DNA of 64,000 nt, taken from assembly GCA_020636495.1 (NCBI GenBank), contig JACJXQ010000008.1:3254395-3318394 (forward strand), read 5' to 3'. The notes under the pieces are model-generated. The model saw nothing but the letters and a program-made list of their open reading frames with translations. It did not search any database and was not told where the DNA came from. The stretch is from Chitinophagales bacterium (lineage in GTDB: Bacteria; Bacteroidota; Bacteroidia; Chitinophagales; Chitinophagaceae). The stretch's first letter is position 1. The number at the start of each line of letters is the position of its first letter. This document shows, in pieces, positions 9,296 through 17,993 of this stretch. The position numbers and the translations under genes were made by a program.

Positions 9296-9514
9296 ATGAG
9301 TAAGAGCATCACAAGAACATGGTTAGTGATCAACCTCGTCTTGGTTATTTACTATATATATATGGCATTTACGGCAGGCTTCGACAATAAAACTACGACG
9401 TTATTGCTGGCCATATGTTCCATTTCGAACACAGTATACCTGATGTACAAAATGGGTATTTTTAAAAAAGGGGCATTGCGCCCTGATGCGGAATCAAGAA
9501 AGAATGAAAATTAA
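9296..9514 (+). CDS. Small two-TM membrane protein
   Basis: The 72-residue protein has two hydrophobic segments (residues about 9-25 and 32-52: WLVINLVLVIYYIYMAF, then TLLLAICSISNTVYLMY) and a charged C-terminal tail. It overlaps the next small gene by 11 bases and resembles it (both have a hydrophobic start with IxVxLV, then an FxxTAGxxxxKT loop), so the pair probably arose by duplication and is co-translated. TATATTCG lies about 25 bases before the ATG. Function unknown. Confidence 0.62.
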   Translation: MSKSITRTWLVINLVLVIYYIYMAFTAGFDNKTTTLLLAICSISNTVYLMYKMGIFKKGALRPDAESRKNEN

Positions 9515-9677
9515 CTTAGTTACTATCTGGATAACCGTCAATATACTGCTGGCCGCCTTAATGGTGTATTTCGTTGTTACCGCGGGTATCGGCGACAGCA
9601 AAACCCTATTCCTGATTTTTCTGACTAATCTGAGCGCATTGCTGTTTATCGCACTCAGGAAGAAGATGGTAAAATAG
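9504..9677 (+). CDS. Small two-TM membrane protein, paralogue of the preceding one
   Basis: The 57-residue protein begins MKINLVTIWITVNILLAAL and has two membrane segments with a TAGIGDSKT loop, aligning with the TAGFDNKTT loop of the gene before it. I chose the ATG at 9504 over one six codons upstream because the alignment with the upstream paralogue starts there. The overlap suggests translational coupling. No known family recognised. Confidence 0.58.
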   Translation: MKINLVTIWITVNILLAALMVYFVVTAGIGDSKTLFLIFLTNLSALLFIALRKKMVK

Positions 9678-9988
9678 TTTACCACTACTACCTTTTTTAC
9701 ATTCCTCATCTTTCCGGTTTGTTTCTATTCCAACCTGGAAGAGCGTACCTGCATTTTGCACATTCTTTCCTTCTTCATTAATTAAATACAAAATGTTATA
9801 ATTTATTAATTATTTGCATTAAATTGGCTTCTATACGAAAGCGATCTTGCTCCTAAAGGGGCGATAACTAAGTATCATTGCGAATCAGTGAGCCGTGATA
9901 CCTATTGAACTATTTCCCTGATATAGTCCGGACGATGTATGGAATGTGCCTGAACACTTCAGAATTGTATTAATATAACATTTAAAAT
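9678..9988. other. 311-bp intergenic region without a recognisable gene
   Basis: I see no coding frame of family-like quality. A weak stem (GTATCA at 9872-9877 with TGATAC at 9896-9901) sits mid-region. The last 60 bases before the ATG at 9989 are AT-rich and probably carry the promoter of the three-gene operon that follows. No known RNA family recognised. Confidence 0.4.
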
Positions 9989-10735
9989 ATGAGGGAGCTT
10001 TGGCTACGAATACCCCAATACATAAGGGTTACGCTTATACTTACTGTTGTTAATATCGCCATATTAGCCGTAAGAAATATTATCGTCGGTTGTTCTGTTT
10101 TCGACTTTTTAAAGTCAAATCTCTTTATCGGTTCATTACCGGCGCTGGTAATAGCTGTATTCCTCAAAGAGTACAAGGGCAACATCAATGCATTCTTTTT
10201 CTGGTTCATTACCCTGATATGGGTACTTTTTTACCCCAATGCCCCATATATGATCAGCGACCTGATACATGTAAATGCCGATAACCATGATGAGACCTAT
10301 GCCGAACTGATCGTTTTCGATACGCTTATTATATTCTCAATAGCCATGCTATCTGTTTACTATGGTTTCCTGTCGCTGAAGATCATGTTCAACATTTTTA
10401 AGGACAGGTACAGCAATGCGTTTGCACACACAGCCATAGCTGTTACCATTTTATTGAGTTGCCTTGGTTTTTATATGGGCCGCGAGATGCTTTCGGCCAT
10501 TAAGCTGGGTAATGGCTACCTCTATTCATGGGAAATATTTTTAGAGCCACGACAGATAATTACAGCGGTCTGGGACCTGCTGTTCCCTATAGGCGCACAT
10601 AAAGAGGCCTATATGATGATGTTGCTGTTTGGCATTGTTCAATATTTACTGCTCATCATGTTCAAAGACATCAGTAATGTGGAATCATCCGGATTCGTTA
10701 CTAATACAGCAACCTCAAAAAATCAATCAGAATGA
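9989..10735 (+). CDS. DUF1361 integral membrane protein
   Basis: The 248-residue protein has about six to seven membrane segments and the DUF1361 hallmark WVLFYPNAPYMISDLIHV at about residues 84-101. DUF1361 proteins are predicted membrane proteins of unknown function. The stop overlaps the next ATG in an ATGA arrangement, so it is the first gene of a translationally coupled operon with another membrane protein and a 7TM adenylate cyclase. Confidence 0.85.
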   Translation: MRELWLRIPQYIRVTLILTVVNIAILAVRNIIVGCSVFDFLKSNLFIGSLPALVIAVFLKEYKGNINAFFFWFITLIWVLFYPNAPYMISDLIHVNADNHDETYAELIVFDTLIIFSIAMLSVYYGFLSLKIMFNIFKDRYSNAFAHTAIAVTILLSCLGFYMGREMLSAIKLGNGYLYSWEIFLEPRQIITAVWDLLFPIGAHKEAYMMMLLFGIVQYLLLIMFKDISNVESSGFVTNTATSKNQSE

Positions 10736-11913
10736 CGACTGCAACAAAAATGTCCATTTTGCTGCTTACGATGGTAGGTATGCTATTTCTGCCGTGGTTA
10801 GGCTCGTACTTTTATTACTCGGGCAACTTTCCCGCAGACTTTTTCGCATACCCCACATTGAAAGCCATGCCGAAGGCGGACTTTAATATGTACATATTTG
10901 CCTTTGTTGCATTACTGTGTGCCATAGTTGCGGCTGCTTACCTGTTCCCGCAATGGTTCTTTTTCAAAAAAGTGGAAACGCCGATGGTGGTACGGCCCAA
11001 AGTAAAATGGCCCATGTGGTTCTGGTTGGGATTATTTTGCTGGGCCGGTGTGATGCTGCTCTTCATTTTTAAAGTGCGCAATCCTGCATGGTTGATCCAC
11101 TGGACAGACGTGCCCCTGTTTTGGGGTACAGCGCTGATGCTGGATGGCTGGGTATATAAACGCAACGGCGGAGTATCGCTGGTAAGCAAAGTGCCGCAGG
11201 AGCTGATAGGTATAGGCGTGGCCTCAGTGTCAGGATGGATGATATTTGAATTCCTGAATTTTTTTGTAGATGACAACTGGTACTACCCGCAGGGCAACAT
11301 GCTGGATAGGGAAGAATTCCTGCTCTATGCCTGTATCGTCTCCTCAGGACTGTTGCCTATCGCTTTTGAGTGGTATTGCCTGTTCAAAACATTTCCCAGG
11401 CTAAGAAACCGTTTCTCGAACGGAATTAAGATCAAAACAAATAATACTATCGACAACCTGATACTATTTGCCTGTTTCGGCGGTATGTTCGCGTCAGGGT
11501 TACTGCCCGATACTATGTTCTTTATATTGTGGCTGGGACCGCCGATTATCCTGGCGATCGTGTTGAAAAAAATAGGCGTATGGACACCTGTAATGGATAT
11601 TGCCAAGGGCAACTGGACGCCTGCCCTGCTTTCGGCACTTACTTATTTCGTTACCGGATTTTGCCTGGAAGGGCAGAACTACCTGAGCGCTATTCATGCG
11701 CCCAACCTCTGGACCGGCGACCCTGCCTACTGGCAATACAGCCTGCCTTATGTAGATGTGTTGCATGTATTTGAAATGCCGCTGCTGGGCTTATGGGGCT
11801 ACTTGCCGTTTGGTATCTACTGCTGGCTGTGGTGGATAGCCTGGGCTACCCTGATGAATATACCCGCGCTTTTCCTTAAAGAAGACCCCTTAAAATCTGA
11901 TTCTGACCTATGA
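10732..11913 (+). CDS. Polytopic membrane protein of unknown function
   Basis: The 393-residue protein is rich in Trp and aromatic residues and has roughly ten hydrophobic segments. I recognise no catalytic motif. It overlaps both neighbours by four bases (ATGA), which strongly suggests one co-translated unit with the DUF1361 protein upstream and the cyclase downstream. The association with a signalling cyclase makes a sensory or transport role conceivable, but nothing in the sequence shows it. Confidence 0.78.
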   Translation: MTTATKMSILLLTMVGMLFLPWLGSYFYYSGNFPADFFAYPTLKAMPKADFNMYIFAFVALLCAIVAAAYLFPQWFFFKKVETPMVVRPKVKWPMWFWLGLFCWAGVMLLFIFKVRNPAWLIHWTDVPLFWGTALMLDGWVYKRNGGVSLVSKVPQELIGIGVASVSGWMIFEFLNFFVDDNWYYPQGNMLDREEFLLYACIVSSGLLPIAFEWYCLFKTFPRLRNRFSNGIKIKTNNTIDNLILFACFGGMFASGLLPDTMFFILWLGPPIILAIVLKKIGVWTPVMDIAKGNWTPALLSALTYFVTGFCLEGQNYLSAIHAPNLWTGDPAYWQYSLPYVDVLHVFEMPLLGLWGYLPFGIYCWLWWIAWATLMNIPALFLKEDPLKSDSDL

Positions 11914-13862
11914 CAAACAGGCTGCTGATACTATTCATTTTTCTTTCGTTAACACTGGGTGCAGGTGCACAAACCATTGTATGGAATGGCGACGACGGCA
12001 GTAAGAAACTGGGTGATAAACTGGAAGTATTAGAAGACCCTGATGGTAAATTCAGCTTCGATGAAGTTAGATCAGCCGCATATAGCGATAAATTCGTCAA
12101 GTCAGATAAGATCATCCTGAACTTCGGGCATACCGTGTCTGTTTTCTGGTTGAAGCTGACCATTGACAATGAGTCGGACAGCAAGCCTTTCCTGGAACTG
12201 ATGCAGGCCTGCCTGCCGGTTTGCGACTTGTATTACAAAGATGAGAACGGACAGACGGTGGTCATCAGGTCAGGATATAAAGTACCGCTGCCTGAAAAAA
12301 TAGTAAAAGACCATTTCCAGGTATTTCCTTTGCCTGCGGGCAAGCATGATTATTATGTTCGATTGATATCCAACTCTGGACCGATACCTGTCAACCTGTA
12401 TACCATAAAGGCATATGAGATCAAGTCGAACAACGAAAAACTGGTCTATGGTTTTTATCTCGGCTTTATGTGTTTCCTGCTGCTGAGCAACCTGTTTTTC
12501 TTTTTCTCGCTACGCAACCGTATGTACCTGTTCTATTGCATGAACATTGTGATATACACATGTTATGCGGTAGCCGTTGTAGATGGTTTCCTGCCCTATA
12601 TATTTCCGCATGCCGACCTGATGACATGGTATATAACCATACCTACTATTGGTGTAGCCATACAGAATATGTACTGTGCTTATTTCCTGGAGCTAAAAAA
12701 GTATGCTCCGAGGCTCAACAAAATAGCATGGGGAGTAATATGGTATTTTATTATTTATGCAGTAGTAAGGCTCTGGCTACCGCTTACCACTGTGCTGGCT
12801 GTCAATACGATCAATGCGCTTATTTCCTTCTTGCTGATGGCGGTAATAGGTATAGTAGTAGGTAAGAAAGGAAATAAGATGGGCTATTATTTCGGTATCG
12901 CCTTCTTCATATACTTTGCCCTCGTTATCTGCGAAGCTGTCTATATACAAACAGGCAGCCCGGCCTATTTCTGGAGCCTGAGCCATACGGCTACATCCAC
13001 ATTGGCAGAGGCATTTATACTTTCCTTCCTGCTGTCAAGAAGGTTTGAGTGGGAAAGGGAGGCATTCCAGCAGGCCAATGAACGAACCCAGCAAAAGCTT
13101 CTGGAAAAAACACAGGAGAACGAAAAAATGGTACGCGAGCAGAATATCGTACTGGAACAAAAGGTGGAAGAACGTACAGCACAACTTTCGCATACACTGA
13201 AAGAGATCGAAGCAGAACGACAAAAATCAGAAGACCTGCTGCATAATATATTGCCTGAAGAGATAGCAGAAGAATTGAAACAGAATGGCACCAGCGAGGC
13301 CAGGCAGTACGATCATGTCAGTGTTTTATTTACCGACTTTGTGAACTTTACAGGTATAGGCGAACATATGGACCCCAGAGACCTGGTAGCGGAACTTGAC
13401 CTCTGTTTTAAAGCTTTTGATGAGATAGTAGAAAGGCACGGACTGGAAAAAATAAAAACCATTGGCGATGCTTACCTGGCGGTATGTGGCTTGCCCACCG
13501 CTGACCCTGCCCATGCCGAGAACACTATAAATGCAGCCTTGGATATACTGGAGTTTATGAAGCAGCGCCGTACCGAAGGTGGCATATTTGACATAAGGGC
13601 TGGTGTGAACAGCGGTCCGCTGGTTGCAGGTATTGTAGGGGTGAAGAAATTTGCCTACGATATATGGGGCGATACGGTAAACACCGCAGAGCGCATGCAG
13701 AGCAACAGCGAAACAGGCAAACTCAACGTCAGCGACAGTACCTATGAGCTGATCAAAGCAAAATATAATTGCGTATACCGCGGTAAGATAGACGTCAAGA
13801 ACAAAGGCAGCGTTGACATGTACTTCGTGACCAGTAAACATGTAATGGCTGATATGGATTAG
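11910..13862 (+). CDS. 7TM-DISM receptor-type adenylate cyclase (class III)
   Basis: The 650-residue protein has a signal peptide, a periplasmic 7TMR-DISM sensing domain (about residues 25-170), seven membrane helices (about 175-385), a coiled coil (about 390-445) and a class III cyclase domain. Catalytic residues are present: metal Asp in LFTDFVNFTG, second Asp in KTIGDAYLAV, and the transition-state Asn and Arg in WGDTVNTAERM. The Lys in EKIKTIG and the Asp in YDIWGD are those that select ATP, so cyclic AMP is the predicted product. It should turn a periplasmic ligand signal into cAMP in the cytoplasm. It is third in an operon with two membrane proteins, with ATGA overlap. Confidence 0.9.
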   Translation: MTNRLLILFIFLSLTLGAGAQTIVWNGDDGSKKLGDKLEVLEDPDGKFSFDEVRSAAYSDKFVKSDKIILNFGHTVSVFWLKLTIDNESDSKPFLELMQACLPVCDLYYKDENGQTVVIRSGYKVPLPEKIVKDHFQVFPLPAGKHDYYVRLISNSGPIPVNLYTIKAYEIKSNNEKLVYGFYLGFMCFLLLSNLFFFFSLRNRMYLFYCMNIVIYTCYAVAVVDGFLPYIFPHADLMTWYITIPTIGVAIQNMYCAYFLELKKYAPRLNKIAWGVIWYFIIYAVVRLWLPLTTVLAVNTINALISFLLMAVIGIVVGKKGNKMGYYFGIAFFIYFALVICEAVYIQTGSPAYFWSLSHTATSTLAEAFILSFLLSRRFEWEREAFQQANERTQQKLLEKTQENEKMVREQNIVLEQKVEERTAQLSHTLKEIEAERQKSEDLLHNILPEEIAEELKQNGTSEARQYDHVSVLFTDFVNFTGIGEHMDPRDLVAELDLCFKAFDEIVERHGLEKIKTIGDAYLAVCGLPTADPAHAENTINAALDILEFMKQRRTEGGIFDIRAGVNSGPLVAGIVGVKKFAYDIWGDTVNTAERMQSNSETGKLNVSDSTYELIKAKYNCVYRGKIDVKNKGSVDMYFVTSKHVMADMD

Positions 13863-13970
13863 GAGCGTCTTTAAAGCTCCGACTCCTGAAAGAGTTCTAT
13901 ACTCACCCAATATTGTTATTTCCATGCTACCACCCTTTTAATTTTTGACTTAAAAACCTATTTTGCAGTC

Positions 13971-14846
13971 ATGCAACTTTTAGACGGAAAGGCGGTATCC
14001 GCCCACATCAAAGAACAGATAAAGAAAGATACCGCAGCGCATATAGCAGCCGGCGGCAAGCAACCACACCTTGCGGCTATCATAGTAGGCAACAATCCCG
14101 CCAGCGAGGCTTATGTAGGCAGTAAGATACGTACCTGCGAGGAGCTGGGTTTTGGCTCTACGCTCAAGCGTTTTGAGGAAAGCATTACCGAAGCTGAACT
14201 CCTGGATGAGATACGCAAGATGAACGCCGATAATGATATTGACGGCATACTGGTACAACTGCCACTGCCTAAGCATATATCAGACGACGCAGTGATCAAC
14301 ACCATTGATGCCGGCAAGGACGTGGATGGTTTCCACCCCGTTAGCCAGGGCAAGATGCTGTTGGGCCAGAAATCGTACCTGCCCGCAACGCCTTATGGTA
14401 TGCTGCTGATGCTGGAACATTATGGCATAGACACGACAGGTATGCATTGCGTGGTGGTAGGCCGCAGCAACATTGTAGGTACACCCATGACCGTGCTGAT
14501 GAGCCGCAACGCCAACCCGGGCAACTGTACGGTGACCATCTGCCACAGCAAAACAAAGAACCTGAAAGAGATATGCCTGCAGGCCGATATCATAGTGGCA
14601 GCCATTGGCCGCCCGCAATACATCACTGCCGATATGGTAAAAGATGGTGCTATTATACTGGATGTGGGTATCAACCGCATTGAGGATGCTACCCGTAAAA
14701 GCGGCAGCCGACTGGTGGGCGATGTTGATTTTGATGCTGTAGCACCCAAAGCAAGCTGGATCACCCCCGTACCGGGTGGTGTTGGCCTGATGACCATTTG
14801 CGGCCTGATGATGAATACTTTGGAAGCTGCAAGGGAACATTCGTAA
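13971..14846 (+). CDS. folD: Bifunctional methylenetetrahydrofolate dehydrogenase/cyclohydrolase
   Basis: FolD interconverts 5,10-methylene-THF and 10-formyl-THF in the cytoplasm using NADP. The 291-residue protein has the family motifs DIDGILVQLPLP (about 83-94), VVVGRSNIVGTP (about 162-173) and the C-terminal PVPGGVGLMT. The substrate-site Lys is expected in AYVGSKIRTCEE near residue 52, and is there. Length is normal. It heads a folD-queE-uppP run on the same strand with gaps of 9 and 2 bases. No Shine-Dalgarno sequence precedes it. Confidence 0.96.
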   Translation: MQLLDGKAVSAHIKEQIKKDTAAHIAAGGKQPHLAAIIVGNNPASEAYVGSKIRTCEELGFGSTLKRFEESITEAELLDEIRKMNADNDIDGILVQLPLPKHISDDAVINTIDAGKDVDGFHPVSQGKMLLGQKSYLPATPYGMLLMLEHYGIDTTGMHCVVVGRSNIVGTPMTVLMSRNANPGNCTVTICHSKTKNLKEICLQADIIVAAIGRPQYITADMVKDGAIILDVGINRIEDATRKSGSRLVGDVDFDAVAPKASWITPVPGGVGLMTICGLMMNTLEAAREHS

Positions 14847-14855
14847 CTTCGCGGC

Positions 14856-15473
14856 TTGGAAACACTTGTACATACTACCGCCTACCCGGTAATGGAGCAT
14901 TTCTACACCCTGCAGGGTGAGGGGCAACATAGTGGCAGGGCGGCTTATTTTATCAGGCTGGGCGGCTGCGATGTGGGCTGCGTTTGGTGCGATGTAAAAG
15001 ACAGCTGGGATGCCGACGCACACCCAAAAATGGAGGTAAAGGATATAGTGAACGCAGCCCTGCAACACCCTTGCAGGCTGGCGGTTATCACGGGTGGCGA
15101 GCCTGCCATGTACGACCTTACGGCTCTATGCAATGCACTGCACGAGCAGGGCTTCACCGTTAATATCGAAACATCCGGGGCCTACCCTATTGTTGGTGAT
15201 ATAGACTGGGTAACTTTATCGCCCAAAAAGTTCAAAGCCCCCATACAGGAAGCACTGAACAAAGCCAATGAACTGAAAGTGGTGGTATACCACAAGTCAG
15301 ATTTTTTGTGGGCTGAAGAGCATGCACAAAAAGTGCCCGGAAACTGCAAACTATACCTGCAGCCCGAGTGGAGCAAGAAAGACAACATCACCCCATTGGT
15401 GATAGATTATATACTAGAGCACCCTGAATGGGAACTCTCATTACAAACACATAAGTACATCAACATTCCATAA
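14856..15473 (+). CDS. queE: 7-carboxy-7-deazaguanine synthase
   Basis: QueE is a radical SAM enzyme that forms the 7-deazaguanine ring on the path to queuosine. The 205-residue protein shows MEHFYTLQGEG and the radical SAM cluster as CDVGCVWC (Cx3Cx2C, the typical QueE form), then DVKDSWDA and ITGGEPAMYD. The frame starts with TTG at 14856; the first ATG (14892) would leave just before EHFYTLQGEG. Homologues begin about a dozen residues before that motif, so I keep the TTG start with some doubt. It sits 9 bases after folD and 2 before uppP. Confidence 0.92.
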   Translation: METLVHTTAYPVMEHFYTLQGEGQHSGRAAYFIRLGGCDVGCVWCDVKDSWDADAHPKMEVKDIVNAALQHPCRLAVITGGEPAMYDLTALCNALHEQGFTVNIETSGAYPIVGDIDWVTLSPKKFKAPIQEALNKANELKVVVYHKSDFLWAEEHAQKVPGNCKLYLQPEWSKKDNITPLVIDYILEHPEWELSLQTHKYINIP

Positions 15474-15475
15474 AC

Positions 15476-16288
15476 ATGACCTGGTTAGAAGCAATTATCC
15501 TCGGCATTGTAGAAGGTATTACAGAATACCTGCCCGTATCATCTACCGGGCATATGATACTCACAAGTTATTTTATGGGTATACAGGAAGACACCTTTAC
15601 CAAACTGTTTGAGATAGCCGTGCAGTTCGGTGCAATTCTCTCAGTAGTGGTATTGTACTGGCGAAAATTCTTCGACCTCAGCCGGTTGAACTTTTATGTA
15701 AAACTGTTCGTGGCTGTCATTCCGGCACTGGTGCTGGGCTTCCTGTTCAACGATGCCATAGAAGACCTGCTGGAAAGCCCCCTCACCGTATCGGGCATGC
15801 TCATAGTAGGTGGTGTGGTATTGATATTCATAGACAGGGCTTTTAAGAACCCCACCGTGAGCGAAGAGAAGGACATAACCATGAAAACTGGCTTTGTTAT
15901 TGGCCTGTGGCAGTGTATCGCCATGATACCCGGTGTCAGCCGCAGTGCTGCTTCTATCATTGGCGGTATGCAGCAAAAGCTCACACGTAGCGTAGCTGCT
16001 GAGTTCTCTTTCTTCCTGGCGGTGCCTACCATGGCTGCTGCTACGGGTTACTCGCTGGTACTAAAGAACTGGGATGTGAACGGCACTGAGATGAAAGGCT
16101 ACGAACTGATGACTCAAAACTCCGACAACCTCATCAACTTCGGTATTGGTACGGTTATTTCTTTTGTGGTGGCTATGATCGCTATCAAAACCTTTATCGC
16201 CTTCCTGCAGAAGAACGGCTTCAAATGGTTCGGTATCTACCGTATCATTGCGGGTATCATCATGCTGTTTGTATTGGGACTGAAATAA
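15476..16288 (+). CDS. uppP: Undecaprenyl-diphosphatase
   Basis: UppP (BacA family) dephosphorylates undecaprenyl pyrophosphate on the outer face of the inner membrane, recycling the lipid carrier for peptidoglycan and other glycans. Diagnostic motifs are EGITEYLPVSSTGHMIL near the N-terminus and PGVSRSAASIIGGM near residues 145-160; both catalytic regions are intact. About eight membrane segments, 270 residues, normal length. It is the last gene of the folD-queE-uppP run and is followed by a strong bidirectional terminator. Confidence 0.96.
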   Translation: MTWLEAIILGIVEGITEYLPVSSTGHMILTSYFMGIQEDTFTKLFEIAVQFGAILSVVVLYWRKFFDLSRLNFYVKLFVAVIPALVLGFLFNDAIEDLLESPLTVSGMLIVGGVVLIFIDRAFKNPTVSEEKDITMKTGFVIGLWQCIAMIPGVSRSAASIIGGMQQKLTRSVAAEFSFFLAVPTMAAATGYSLVLKNWDVNGTEMKGYELMTQNSDNLINFGIGTVISFVVAMIAIKTFIAFLQKNGFKWFGIYRIIAGIIMLFVLGLK

Positions 16289-16360
16289 CTTTTTATAGTT
16301 AGCAGTTCAACAGCATTAACAACTGATCACAACAACAATCAACTAATAGAGCCAAATAAA

Positions 16361-16388
16361 AAACCGCCCATCTGAGGCGGTTTTTATT
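16361..16388. terminator. Bidirectional intrinsic terminator between uppP and the BamB-like gene
   Basis: An 8-bp GC-rich stem (AAACCGCC at 16361-16368 pairing with GGCGGTTT at 16376-16383) with a 7-base loop is preceded by A's and followed by T's, so it can serve both convergent genes. Confidence 0.85.
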
Positions 16389-16408
16389 ATTAGTTATTTC
16401 GCTTGTTC

Positions 16409-17539
16409 TTACTGATTGGACAATCCGCTTGGCGCAGGATACAGCACTTTATTATTAAGTGCATTGTACACAGGAGACATATCTATCGGCGCATTCACCT
16501 TGTACTTCCATTTCAGGCTGCCGCTGGTGTCAAACGCATACAAGTGCTGGTCGTAACTTGGAAAGTAAACCGTACCGTCATATGCAACAGGCGAACCATT
16601 GATCAGCGCACCTGTCCTGTACCTCCAGTTCAGCGCACCGTCTACAATGTTCAGCGAGTAAACATAGTGGTCGTAACCACCGAAGTATACTGCCTGGTCG
16701 TAGCAATAAGCACCGCCTTTGATACGCTCTGTGGTTTTATAGGTCCACCTTGGCGTATGAGATATGGAGTCAATGCAATACAAGTAGTTATCGTCAGATC
16801 CGAAGATGATATAACCACCATATACGATCACCGGCCCTGAAACAGGCGAGCCTGTAGGCAGGTTCCAACTGCTGGCACCTGTTTCCAGGTCAATAGCATA
16901 TAGCGTACCCGTAGTAGGGTTCATTGCATAAATATTAGGCGGAGAAACAACAGGATTTGACACCGGCCCAATCGGGTTAGACCAAGCCAGGCTGGCTCCC
17001 TGTGTTTTATCCATTGCATACAATGTTGTGTTGATATGCACAATGAACAAGTTACCGTAGAACGAACCCGCTGATGACATAGCCGTAGGATAAGATTGCT
17101 GTACACCCCAAACGGCCGACTTAGTGCCGTAGTTGTAAGCTATGATAAAGTTGTCTGTAGTACCTGAATATATCGTCAGCCCTTCGCCTGATATATAGCC
17201 TGCTAGTTGGTGACCGTCTACTGATGTGATAGTATCCAGTTTATTGCCTTTGTCAACACCCAGAACCACAACACCTAAATCAGAGTTCACCATTACGTAA
17301 TCGCCCAGTACGATCGGCTCTTGTTTGATGTTGTTCACGCCAAAGAAACGCTCCCATACCTTCTCCCCTGTATTAGGGTCTATCGCAAATAGAAAATTAT
17401 TCTGACCACTGATGTATACCGCCGGCCTCTTTGCTTCTATCAAAGGCTCATCCTTACTGAATTCAGGCTGAGAACATGATGTAGCAAGAATCACCACTGT
17501 AGAGAATAAAAATATATTTCTGATCCAACTTAGGCGCAT
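16409..17539 (-). CDS. PQQ-like beta-propeller lipoprotein (BamB-like repeats)
   Basis: The 376-residue protein has a lipoprotein signal (TSC lipobox, Cys near residue 22) and then about seven repeats of the PQQ/YWTD-like type with blades such as LFAIDPNTGEKVWE, LYAIDLETGASSW, LYCIDSISHTPRW, VYSLNIVDGALNWRYRTG and LYAFDTSGSLKWKYK. It is an outer-membrane or periplasmic beta-propeller. BamB of the outer-membrane assembly machine has this fold, but many Bacteroidota paralogues have unknown roles, so I do not assign bamB. It stands alone and shares a bidirectional terminator with uppP. Confidence 0.85.
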   Translation of the reverse strand: MRLSWIRNIFLFSTVVILATSCSQPEFSKDEPLIEAKRPAVYISGQNNFLFAIDPNTGEKVWERFFGVNNIKQEPIVLGDYVMVNSDLGVVVLGVDKGNKLDTITSVDGHQLAGYISGEGLTIYSGTTDNFIIAYNYGTKSAVWGVQQSYPTAMSSAGSFYGNLFIVHINTTLYAMDKTQGASLAWSNPIGPVSNPVVSPPNIYAMNPTTGTLYAIDLETGASSWNLPTGSPVSGPVIVYGGYIIFGSDDNYLYCIDSISHTPRWTYKTTERIKGGAYCYDQAVYFGGYDHYVYSLNIVDGALNWRYRTGALINGSPVAYDGTVYFPSYDQHLYAFDTSGSLKWKYKVNAPIDMSPVYNALNNKVLYPAPSGLSNQ

Positions 17540-17606
17540 TGTTAATATTAGTTTAAGTACTGCAAAATAGGAGATTTAGCCTTTTATTGCAAGACGATTA
17601 AAAAAT

Positions 17607-17640
17607 AAATCCGGCTTTTAGCACGAAAAAGACCGGATTT
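17607..17640 (-). terminator. Terminator of the rpsU-xerC-hpf operon
   Basis: AAATCCGG (17607-17614) pairs with CCGGATTT (17633-17640), extended inward by CTTTT/AAAAG around a short loop. On the minus strand it is followed by a T-rich stretch, 26 bases after the hpf stop codon. Confidence 0.75.
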
Positions 17641-17665
17641 AAATAAAATACGTTGGAAAATCGAG

Positions 17666-17965
17666 TTATGCAAGCATTTTTTCCTTTTGCCGCTTGATAC
17701 GGGTCACCATAGAATCAAAGGCATGGTCAAATGATTGTTCGAACGCTTTAGATTGGTGCTTGACGAAAAATGAATGTTTGGGAACATACACTTTTATTTC
17801 TGCCACTTTGTCTTTTATATTGTGAACAATATTATCCAGCTTCAGATATACCTCTACGCCTATTATATTGTCGTGAAAAGTGCCCAATTTCTCTACTTTC
17901 TTGCTCACATGCTCTAAAAGCTTGGCATCTGCGTCAAAATGCACTGTCTGAATTTGTACGTTCAT
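17666..17965 (-). CDS. hpf: Ribosome hibernation-promoting factor (HPF/RaiA family, short form)
   Basis: The 99-residue protein begins MNVQIQTVHFDADAKLLEHVSKKVEKL and ends in a Lys/Arg-rich tail, the single-domain S30EA/HPF fold that binds the 30S decoding region and stabilises idle ribosomes. I take the ATG at 17965; one eight codons further upstream adds residues foreign to the family. It is the last gene of the rpsU-xerC-hpf unit, 28 bases after xerC, and so links ribosome composition and hibernation in one transcript. Confidence 0.92.
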   Translation of the reverse strand: MNVQIQTVHFDADAKLLEHVSKKVEKLGTFHDNIIGVEVYLKLDNIVHNIKDKVAEIKVYVPKHSFFVKHQSKAFEQSFDHAFDSMVTRIKRQKEKMLA

Positions 17966-17993
17966 AAATATATGTTTTGATGTTAACAATGGC

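Noticed and set aside
9840..9960. Small RNA before the DUF1361 gene
   Set aside because: Only a weak 6-bp stem and no terminator; not enough to call.
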